Source of the DNA: Spirosoma sp.
Lineage (GTDB): Bacteria; Bacteroidota; Bacteroidia; Cytophagales; Spirosomataceae
Length of the DNA stretch: 64,000 nucleotides
Assembly: GCF_026391055.1 (NCBI RefSeq)
Contig: NZ_JAPLET010000014.1
Location: forward strand, 124,001 to 188,000
Direction: 5' to 3'
How positions within the stretch are numbered: position 1 is the stretch's first letter; each line of letters begins with the position of its first letter. The notes under the pieces are model-generated. The model had not been told where the DNA came from. It was given only the letters and a program-made list of their open reading frames with translations, and did no database searches. The position numbers were made by a program, and so were the translations under genes. Shown here in pieces: positions 56,816 to 64,000 of the stretch.

Positions 56816-59800
56816 TCGAACAACCAACCGTATCGGAGCCCGTTCGTCGACCCGACCAACCCAAACGGTCGTATTTCGAGGTGTTTAGCCGCCCCATTCT
56901 GTTTACGGGCGTGTTGCTGCTGCTGGCGGGTATCTACGCCTACACCCGGATGCAGACCAATCTGTTTCCCGAAGTGTTGTTTCCGCGCGTGTCCATCATT
57001 GCCGACAATGGGCAGCAGCCCATCGACCGGATGATGATTACGGTTACCAAACCCTTGGAAAGCGCCGTGAAAAAGGTCAATGGGGTAACCATCGTGAAAA
57101 CCAGCACCAGCCGGGGTAGTTGCACCATTGACGTGTTTTTTGAGTGGGGGCAGAATATCTACACCCAGAAGACGCAGGTGGAAAGTCGCATCAACGAGAT
57201 TCGTAATTTTCTGCCACCCGGGGTGAACCTGTCCATCGAAGCCATGAACCAGTCCCTGTTTCCGGTCTATGGATTCACGTTGGAAAGTGATCGGACCGCG
57301 CTAGGTCGACACGGACTGGTGGCGTTGCGTGACAAGGCGAACCTGTTGGTCCGGCCTATCTTCTCCCAGGTACCCGGCATTTCCAATGTCGTGGTGCGGG
57401 GTGGCAAGGCCAAGGAGGTTGTCATTCTGCCCGATGCAGTCAAAATGGCCTCGGTCAATCTATCGATTTCGGCGCTGATGACGGCCATCAATGCCAACAA
57501 CAGTGTCCTTTCTAACGGGTATATGGTCGATTACCGACGACTCTATCTGACCCTGACTGATATCCGTGTGCTGGATGTCGATGCATTAGGGGCACTGATT
57601 GTCAAAAATGACGGCACCCGGATTGTTCATCTGTCCGAAGTGGCCCGCATCGAAGTCCAGGAGCAGCAGCAGGAATTTCTGGTAGTCAATGCCAACGGCC
57701 ATCAGGCAGTTCAGATTGATCTGGTCAAACAGCCAGGTATCAATTTGATTGATTTCGCCAAAAACGCTGAGGCTAAAGCCGTTGAAATAAACCGGATTCT
57801 GCCCAAAGGCATGCACGTCAAGCCGTACTATAATCAATCGGCTTTCGTGGGCGATAGCATTCACAGCGTAATTAAAACGATCTATGAAGGGTTGATTCTG
57901 GCTATTCTGGTGATGATCGTCTTTTTGCGATCCTGGCGGGCCTCAATGGTGGTGCTACTGACCATTCCTGTTACGCTGGCTTTTACGGTGCTGGTACTGT
58001 TCGTAGTGGGCATTACGATTAACATTATGTCGCTGGGGGCCATAGCAGCCTCAATCGGTTTGATCATCGATGATGCCATTGTTATTATCGAGCAGATTTA
58101 CCGGGGACATGAAGAGGAACCCAGGAAGAATAAATTTGCCGTCGTGCAGGAAGCAATTCATACCCTTTTTCCGGCCATGGTTGGCTCTTCGCTCAGTACC
58201 ATCGTCATTCACTTTCCGTTCCGATTGATGAGTGGACTGGCCGGTAGTTTCTTCCGGGAACTGTCGGATACGATGCAGATCACAATGGTTTGCTCATTTC
58301 TGGTAACCTGGCTTCTGCTGCCGGTGCTGCATCTGCTAATTGGCTTTAAGCTGCCGGGGCCGCGTTCGGCGAAAAATGCCAAACCGATTGACGAGGCCGC
58401 TAACGTTCGTCAGCTAAGCTGGCTAACGAACCTGTTCACCAAACCGCTAATCTCCCTCGTATTTGTGGGTTTACTGGGTGTTGGTACCTGGTGGTCTTAC
58501 AGTCGATTGGAAACGGGCTTTCTGCCCGATCTGGATGAAGGTACGATCGTACTGGACTACTTTACGCCCCCTGGCACCTCCATTCAGGAAACGGACCGGA
58601 TACTGCGGGAAGCGGAAAAAATCATTGCCACTCACTCCGACGTAGCTACCTACTCGCGCCGAACGGGTATCCGAATGGCCTTTAAGGGCGTACCTCCCAA
58701 CTTTGGTGATTATTCCATTCAGTTAAAATCGACTCGTACAAAAACCACCGTTCAGGTTATTGACGAATTGCGCACGCGCATTCACGCCGTGGAGCCGGTT
58801 TTAGCTATCTCCTTTGGTCAGCGCATTGCCGACTTGCTGGGTGATTTGATGAGCACCTCCCAGCCAATTGAGATCAAGCTGTTTGGCGATAATTATGCAC
58901 TGCTTCAGCGTTTATCCAAACAGGCATCGGGAATACTCGAAAAGGTGCCGGGCATCGTCGATGTGAACGATGGTCTGGTGGAAGCGGGGCCATCACTGGT
59001 CTTCGAGCCAGATCAGGAAAAATTAAGTCAGTATAAGATTGGGCTAACCGATTTTCAAACGCAGTTAACAGCCTATACGAGCGGGGTGGCCCTGGGACCT
59101 AATGCTGCCCAGCCAGTCCCATCACCGGCACAGGCCGCGCTAACGGCGGGTATTCAGGTGGGTTCGTTTCAGGACGGGGAGCAGATGCGTCGGATGGTAC
59201 TTCGGTTTTCCAACTTTACTGCGAATGATCTGGATAAAATGCGCAACGTGTTGATCTTTCTGCCCGATGGCACCACACGCCCCCTATCGTTTTTCTGTAC
59301 CGTGAGCGTACTGGCGGGTGAAATAGAGCAGCGCCGGGAGGATCTTAAATCGACTGTTGTGCTCACGGCCCGGCTGGATGCACGTGATCTAGGTAGCGCC
59401 ATTAAAGAGATTCAGACCCAATTTACTCAGAAATTACCCTTACCACAAGGCTATACGATCGGCTACGGCGGAGCCTATTCGGAACAACAACAATCTTTCA
59501 GAGAATTGCTATTGATTCTGACACTGGCCTCACTGTTGGTGCTGGCCGTTCTGATGTTCTTATTCAAAGACTGGTGGCTGTCAGTGCTGGTGTTAGTGTT
59601 GTCGCTACTAGGAATTACAGGTTGTATTGCGGCTCTTTTTCTGACGAATATTCCCCTGAACGTCAGTAGTTATACCGGTATTATCATGATCGTGGGAATC
59701 ATTGCGGAGAACGCCATTTTTACCGTCAATCAGTTTGAGCACACGCTGGCCCGCACCGGCGACGTGGAGGCATCGGTTAACTACGCCATTGCTTTGCGAT

Positions 59801-60012
59801 TGAGACCTAAACTGATGACAGCCATTGGTGCCATTCTGGCCTTAATGCCCTTGGCCCTTGGTTTTGGACTAGGAGCTCAGATGCAGCAGCCCCTGGCCGT
59901 AGCCGTCATTGGGGGCTTTGTCGTGGGGCTGCCGCTGCTATTACTGGTTTTGCCGACTCTATTGCGACTGCTTTATGACTGGAAAAACTCTATGTCTGTG
60001 CACCCGTTATAG
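56812..60012 (+). CDS. RND efflux permease
   Basis: 1066 residues, 12 membrane helices, two large periplasmic loops. The proton relay pair Asp-Asp is in SIGLIIDDAIVIIEQI (TM4), as in drug-type rather than metal-type pumps. ATGA overlap with the adaptor. Together with the TolC-like protein it forms a tripartite pump across both membranes. Substrate not known. Confidence 0.95.
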   Translation: MIEQPTVSEPVRRPDQPKRSYFEVFSRPILFTGVLLLLAGIYAYTRMQTNLFPEVLFPRVSIIADNGQQPIDRMMITVTKPLESAVKKVNGVTIVKTSTSRGSCTIDVFFEWGQNIYTQKTQVESRINEIRNFLPPGVNLSIEAMNQSLFPVYGFTLESDRTALGRHGLVALRDKANLLVRPIFSQVPGISNVVVRGGKAKEVVILPDAVKMASVNLSISALMTAINANNSVLSNGYMVDYRRLYLTLTDIRVLDVDALGALIVKNDGTRIVHLSEVARIEVQEQQQEFLVVNANGHQAVQIDLVKQPGINLIDFAKNAEAKAVEINRILPKGMHVKPYYNQSAFVGDSIHSVIKTIYEGLILAILVMIVFLRSWRASMVVLLTIPVTLAFTVLVLFVVGITINIMSLGAIAASIGLIIDDAIVIIEQIYRGHEEEPRKNKFAVVQEAIHTLFPAMVGSSLSTIVIHFPFRLMSGLAGSFFRELSDTMQITMVCSFLVTWLLLPVLHLLIGFKLPGPRSAKNAKPIDEAANVRQLSWLTNLFTKPLISLVFVGLLGVGTWWSYSRLETGFLPDLDEGTIVLDYFTPPGTSIQETDRILREAEKIIATHSDVATYSRRTGIRMAFKGVPPNFGDYSIQLKSTRTKTTVQVIDELRTRIHAVEPVLAISFGQRIADLLGDLMSTSQPIEIKLFGDNYALLQRLSKQASGILEKVPGIVDVNDGLVEAGPSLVFEPDQEKLSQYKIGLTDFQTQLTAYTSGVALGPNAAQPVPSPAQAALTAGIQVGSFQDGEQMRRMVLRFSNFTANDLDKMRNVLIFLPDGTTRPLSFFCTVSVLAGEIEQRREDLKSTVVLTARLDARDLGSAIKEIQTQFTQKLPLPQGYTIGYGGAYSEQQQSFRELLLILTLASLLVLAVLMFLFKDWWLSVLVLVLSLLGITGCIAALFLTNIPLNVSSYTGIIMIVGIIAENAIFTVNQFEHTLARTGDVEASVNYAIALRLRPKLMTAIGAILALMPLALGFGLGAQMQQPLAVAVIGGFVVGLPLLLLVLPTLLRLLYDWKNSMSVHPL

Positions 60013-60052
60013 AAAGCAAAGTATTAATCAATCAGCTTCATTGGTCTGTTCT

Positions 60053-61282
60053 ATGAGAACTATAAAATATAAATGGCTCCCAGCGTTCATACTAAGTGGT
60101 TGGTTATGGATGCTGTCAGCCTGTAGTCCGCAGGCTCAATCAAATCCTACTCCCACGTCGGTAACGCTTCACCTATTAGCCGACGGCACAACTGATCAGG
60201 CCAAATCCCTGCAACAAACCATTGACTCCTGCGGAGCGGCCGGGGGTGGTACGCTGATTGTACCAGCCGGAAGATACCTGATCAGTCCTATCAGCCTGCG
60301 CAGCCGCGTTAATTTGCAACTGGCTTCAGGAGCCACGCTACTGGCCAGTACCAACGCGGCCGACTATACTCCTAAACTACCCAACCTAATCAATGGCGAT
60401 TCCCTGACCGACGTGAGTCTAACCGGCACAGGTACCATTGACGGTAATGGGGCCGTCTGGTGGCAACGGTTTATCGACAGTGGTAAAACCCTGAACCGGC
60501 CACGCCTGATTTACCTGACCCGCTCCAGAAACGTAACCATCGATGGGCTGACGCTGATTAATTCGCCGTCGTTTCATCTGGTTCCCAGTCAGTGCCAGAA
60601 CGTAACGATTCAGAACCTGACCATCACCGCCCCGTCCGACTCCCCCAACACGGACGGCATCGACCCAGCCAACTGCACCCACGTCCTGATCCAGAACTGC
60701 ACCATTGACAATGGCGACGATAACATTGCTATCAAAGGCGGACGCAGTAATGGGCAGATCGTTCAACCCTGCCAGGATATCCAGATTCGGAACTGCCGGT
60801 TTCTGCACGGGCATGGCTTATCAGTAGGGAGTGAAACCTCCAGTGGGGTATCGAGTGTCTCGGTAACCAACTGCACGTTCACCGGTACGACCAATGGTAT
60901 TCGCATTAAGTCGCAACCAGGATTGGGTGGGGCCATTCAGAACCTGTCGTACAGTCAGATTACCATGACCAACGTGACTAATCCGTTGATCATCGATCTG
61001 GCCTATTCGCTCAATAGTAACAATGGCTACGCGAGTGACATCCCGTCGGTGTCGGGCCTGACCATCGACCAACTAAGTGTGACGGGCGCCAAAAACGCGG
61101 GGGGTCTGGTAGGGTCGACCAATAGCCTGCTCCAGAACCTGACTTTATCAAACCTGCAAATCAGCGCCCAGACGGGACTGGTGTTGCAAAACGCCCGCAA
61201 TATAACGATGAGCGCCTACCGTATTCAGGTTAGCAGTGGGCAGTCGGTCATTGCTCAGAACGCTACGGGTACTGGCTTTTGA
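60053..61282 (+). CDS. GH28 pectinase (polygalacturonase-like), lipoprotein
   Basis: 409 residues from ATG at 60053 (frame open upstream inside the RND gene). Lipobox MLSAC. Right-handed beta helix with GH28 motifs NTDGIDPANC, DNGDDNIAIKGG (catalytic Asp pair), GHGLSVGSE (His) and GIRIKSQPG. Degrades galacturonans outside the cell. It is only 40 bp after the RND gene, but function is unrelated. Confidence 0.93.
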   Translation: MRTIKYKWLPAFILSGWLWMLSACSPQAQSNPTPTSVTLHLLADGTTDQAKSLQQTIDSCGAAGGGTLIVPAGRYLISPISLRSRVNLQLASGATLLASTNAADYTPKLPNLINGDSLTDVSLTGTGTIDGNGAVWWQRFIDSGKTLNRPRLIYLTRSRNVTIDGLTLINSPSFHLVPSQCQNVTIQNLTITAPSDSPNTDGIDPANCTHVLIQNCTIDNGDDNIAIKGGRSNGQIVQPCQDIQIRNCRFLHGHGLSVGSETSSGVSSVSVTNCTFTGTTNGIRIKSQPGLGGAIQNLSYSQITMTNVTNPLIIDLAYSLNSNNGYASDIPSVSGLTIDQLSVTGAKNAGGLVGSTNSLLQNLTLSNLQISAQTGLVLQNARNITMSAYRIQVSSGQSVIAQNATGTGF

Positions 61283-61367
61283 TGAAATAACGGCTTCGTG
61301 CTTCAACCAATTTTTAGTAGGTTTATCGAGTTGGTAGCGAATTTATGGATGCTGATTAGTTGGGCAA

Positions 61368-62660
61368 ATGCAGGTAAACGAAGAAGTGATTCTGTTTTTT
61401 TTCGTCCTTAAATGGCTGGCCGCATCTGGCTTTATCTTGTTTATCCATTACGTCATTGAGCAGAGTAATCACTATCAACACGTTTTCTATCTGCTGCCGC
61501 TTAGTTTCTTTGCCGCTAATCTGCTCAGTCAATTCGTACTCAAACAGCATATTGGCACTGACGCTTTAATTGCCGCGATCTACAAAAATTACGGGAAAAT
61601 TCAGGGGAGCTTCGTGCCCACCAAGATTGTGAACGTTAGCCTGATTCTGGCAACGGGCGGGTCCGCCGGTAAGGAAAGTCCCTGCGCACAGATTGGGGCC
61701 GGCCTGGGCAGCGTTTGTGCCAATTTGTTACAGGTGGATGACGTAGGCCGGCGTAAAATGGTGCTTTGCGGCTTCTGCCCTGGCTTCGCCTGCGTCTTTG
61801 GGGCACCCATTGCCGGGGCGTTGTTTGGGATCGAAGTACTTACGGTGGGTGTTATTCTTTATGAAGTCCTGCTACCCGCTTTTGTAGCTTCTCTCACCGC
61901 TTACCAGATCTCCTCAGCGCTGGGCGTTAGCTTTTTTTACTACCCGCTCCGATTTGTGCCCGCTTTCGGCCAAGACTTTTTTCTTCAGTTATTGGGCGGA
62001 GGGATTTTATTTGGGCTGTGCGCATACGGACTGATTCGGGCCATTCAGGCCAGCACGGCGCTAACAAATGCCATTCCCATCTGGCGACCGTGGAAGGGGT
62101 TATTGGGCGGTTTGTTATTGGTCGGCCTGACGCTTTTGTTTTCGCGCAACTACCTTGGCCTAGGCCTTGATTTGATGGAAAACTGCATCAAAGGGCATCC
62201 CGTTGCGTCGTACACGTTTCTATTAAAAGCGCTGTTTACCATTATTACTCTCAGCATCAGCCGGAGTGGAAGTGTTATCACGCCCGTTCTGTTTATTGGG
62301 GCAACTGCCGGTAGTTTCTACGCGGATATTGTCGGGGCGGATTGCTCGACGTTTGCGGCTATTGGTTTTGTGAGCCTGCTGTCGGGGGCGGCTAATACGC
62401 CCATTGCCTGTAGCATTCTGGCCATTGAGTTGTTTGGAGCCACCGTCGCGCCCTACGCAGCGGTCGCCTGCGTGATCAATTTTCTGATGTCGGGGCACCG
62501 AAGTTTGTACGCTTCCCAGGTCCTGGGCACCCCTAAATCACGGGCGATTCAGGATTACGTAGGCAAGGAACTTAAGGATCTGAACGCGCATCCCTCGGAC
62601 GTAGATATTCAATTACCTACCTGGTTACGATTTTTAAAGAACGTACGGCGAAAGCATTAA
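61368..62660 (+). CDS. ClC-family chloride channel/transporter
   Basis: 430 residues, about 11 helices. The gating motif is GGSAGKESPCAQIGAG (Lys-Glu-Ser-Pro in place of GREGP; Glu kept). SISRSGSVITPVLFIGA and SGAANTPIACSILAIELFG close the fold. The first filter position lacks a clear GSGIP. A second ClC in the window, not linked to the riboswitch. Confidence 0.9.
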   Translation: MQVNEEVILFFFVLKWLAASGFILFIHYVIEQSNHYQHVFYLLPLSFFAANLLSQFVLKQHIGTDALIAAIYKNYGKIQGSFVPTKIVNVSLILATGGSAGKESPCAQIGAGLGSVCANLLQVDDVGRRKMVLCGFCPGFACVFGAPIAGALFGIEVLTVGVILYEVLLPAFVASLTAYQISSALGVSFFYYPLRFVPAFGQDFFLQLLGGGILFGLCAYGLIRAIQASTALTNAIPIWRPWKGLLGGLLLVGLTLLFSRNYLGLGLDLMENCIKGHPVASYTFLLKALFTIITLSISRSGSVITPVLFIGATAGSFYADIVGADCSTFAAIGFVSLLSGAANTPIACSILAIELFGATVAPYAAVACVINFLMSGHRSLYASQVLGTPKSRAIQDYVGKELKDLNAHPSDVDIQLPTWLRFLKNVRRKH

Positions 62661-62671
62661 CCAACAGTCCC

Positions 62672-63247
62672 ATGAACAAATACCACTTATTTTTTCTCAT
62701 CACAGCGCTACTGATGCTAACGCTACCAGTAAGCCAATCAAGGGCTCAGGTATCCCCTTCCAGAGTGGGCCAGGATACACTCAACTCTACCCTATCGGCG
62801 AGTGGCGTAGTAACCGGAAAGAATCTGGCCCTCAGCGCAGCTTTGTCACCCGAGCACACTACGCTGCTACAACTCCTGAAAGCAGCGGGGTTGATCCAGC
62901 AGGCAGCGGGTAAAGACGCCTACACCGTTTTTGCACCCACTAATGCCGCGTTTACCGATTTGCCTGATCACCTGCTGAGCGAATTACTGCTGCCGTCAAG
63001 TCACTAAAAACTGATCCGGTTCCTGGCTTACCATGTCGTGAAAGGTCGAATCACCTCAGACCAACTCAAAGACGGTCAAACCCTAACCAATCTGACGGGA
63101 CAAATCCTGGTTGTGCACAAACAAGCGAGCGACTTAACGATTGAAGATGGGCGCGGGAACGTCGCGGATGTCATTCAGGCTGACGTACGGGCTACAAACG
63201 GGGTAGTTTACTCCATCAACAAAGTGCTCCAGCGGAACGTGAACTAA
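62672..63247 (+). pseudogene. Fasciclin-domain protein broken by in-frame stop
   Basis: A signal peptide and the first half of a fasciclin domain (LLKAAGLIQQAAGKDAYTVFAPTNAAFTDLP) end at TAA (63005-63007). The same frame resumes with KLIRFLAYHVVKGRITSDQLKDGQTLTNLTGQILVV and RATNGVVYSINKVLQ, the second half. A single C-to-T change (CAA to TAA) would explain it. About 190 residues if read through. Confidence 0.85.
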
Positions 63248-63284
63248 GAAGAGTTTTTGGGGGATTTATCTGACTTGGCAACCG

Positions 63285-64000
63285 ATGAAACGATTGATTA
63301 ATTTGTGGCGAGCGTTTCGCCAGTTAGGGCCTGGTATTATCACCGGCGCCAGTGATGACGACCCGTCGGGTATTGCAACCTACTCGCAGGCGGGGGCTCA
63401 ATTTGGCCTGGCTACGCTGTGGACCGCCTGGATCACCTTCCCCCTGATGGCTGCCGTTCAGGAAATGTGCGCCCGCGTTGGCATCGTCACGGCCCAGGGC
63501 TTGGCGGGCGTCATCAAGCAGCATTATTCCAGACGCGTGCTGTATCTGGTTATTCTCATTAGCTTTCCGGCCATTACGCTCAACATCGGGGCCGACATCG
63601 CGGGTATGGGGGCGGTAGCGCATTTGCTGTTTCCCCGGATTCCTACGGCCGCGTTCAACGTGTTCTTTACTGGCTTCCTGATGAGCATTATCATTTACTT
63701 TCCGTACGAGACCATTGCTTCGGTATTGAAATGGCTCTGCCTTACCTTGCTATTGTACCTGATAATCCCCTTTTTAACCCATCCCGATTGGGGACTCATT
63801 GCCCGCAGTACGATCCTGCCAACGATTCATCTGGACAAAGATTTTGCCAGTATGCTGGTCGCTATTCTGGGTACGACGATTTCGCCGTATCTGTTTTTCT
63901 GGCAGGCCTCCATGGAAGTCGAGAATCGGCAATTGATATCACCCGCTGTCCTGGTCGATAAGCGGGTCATTAATTCGATGCGAACCGACGTAAACTTCGG
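63285..64000 (+). CDS. Nramp-like divalent metal transporter (partial)
   Basis: The frame is open from the ATG at 63285 to the window end (238+ residues). LGPGIITGASDDDPSGIATYSQAGAQFGL is the first Nramp helix; the usual DPGN is DPSG here, as in a subgroup of bacterial Nramp-related proteins. At least six membrane helices are in view. It cannot be judged complete because the end lies outside. Confidence 0.88.
   Translation, partial: MKRLINLWRAFRQLGPGIITGASDDDPSGIATYSQAGAQFGLATLWTAWITFPLMAAVQEMCARVGIVTAQGLAGVIKQHYSRRVLYLVILISFPAITLNIGADIAGMGAVAHLLFPRIPTAAFNVFFTGFLMSIIIYFPYETIASVLKWLCLTLLLYLIIPFLTHPDWGLIARSTILPTIHLDKDFASMLVAILGTTISPYLFFWQASMEVENRQLISPAVLVDKRVINSMRTDVNF

Overview
The window looks like a Bacteroidota genome of the Cytophagales/Spirosoma type. 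The support is lipoprotein signal peptides with short C-terminal lipoboxes, a TPR-LytS kinase next to a LytTR regulator, IS1182- and IS110-type transposases, PepSY-like secreted proteins, weak Shine-Dalgarno sites and roughly even GC. A Rep_3-type replication initiator, seven iterons, a DnaA box, a tyrosine recombinase and the absence of core housekeeping operons suggest a large plasmid, or a plasmid integrated in a chromosome. All names are by reading the sequence; no database search was run.

Layout. 0-5.4 kb: a Fic-fold protein lacking the catalytic His, small ORFs, an IS1182-type insertion sequence and a cold-shock gene. 5.4-11 kb: a gene-poor region with a 332-bp MITE-like element and a LytS/LytTR two-component pair bracketed by 21-bp-phased direct repeats. 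11.7-14.6 kb: secreted proteins of unknown function. 15.0-22.2 kb: the main candidate conflict system, five close-packed genes encoding a double-HKD phospholipase-D-like protein, a P-loop NTPase with a possible effector-associated N-terminus, a large STAND NTPase, a trypsin-like protease with a similar helical N-terminus, and a three-TM coiled-coil protein resembling YLATT/YEATS-associated proteins. 22.5-25 kb: an internally deleted IS3-type remnant, an IS110 element with a possible bridge-RNA region, and a decayed gene.

25-38.6 kb: a secreted nuclease, two diverged paralogues, an acyltransferase, a ClpP-like gene split by an apparent -1 frameshift that divides a zinc ribbon, the plasmid initiator and origin (iterons phased 32-22-22-22-22-32), a UvrD-type helicase and a pentapeptide-repeat protein. 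38.9-42.6 kb: a GHKL ATPase fused to a PD-(D/E)XK-like nuclease domain, a tyrosine recombinase and an orphan Phd-like antitoxin.

42.8-47.1 kb: a textbook fluoride riboswitch followed by a CLC-F-like transporter, a DUF190 protein, a universal stress protein and an extra enolase (the fluoride-sensitive enzyme), i.e. a fluoride-resistance operon. 47.3-64 kb: aquaporin, OmpR-type two-component system, DUF305 and EamA proteins, a DUF4143 ATPase whose start codon abuts a perfect 39-bp palindrome, PAP2 phosphatase, PepSY-like pair, an RND efflux operon, GH28 pectinase, a second ClC channel, a fasciclin gene broken by an in-frame stop, and the start of an Nramp-like transporter that runs off the window.
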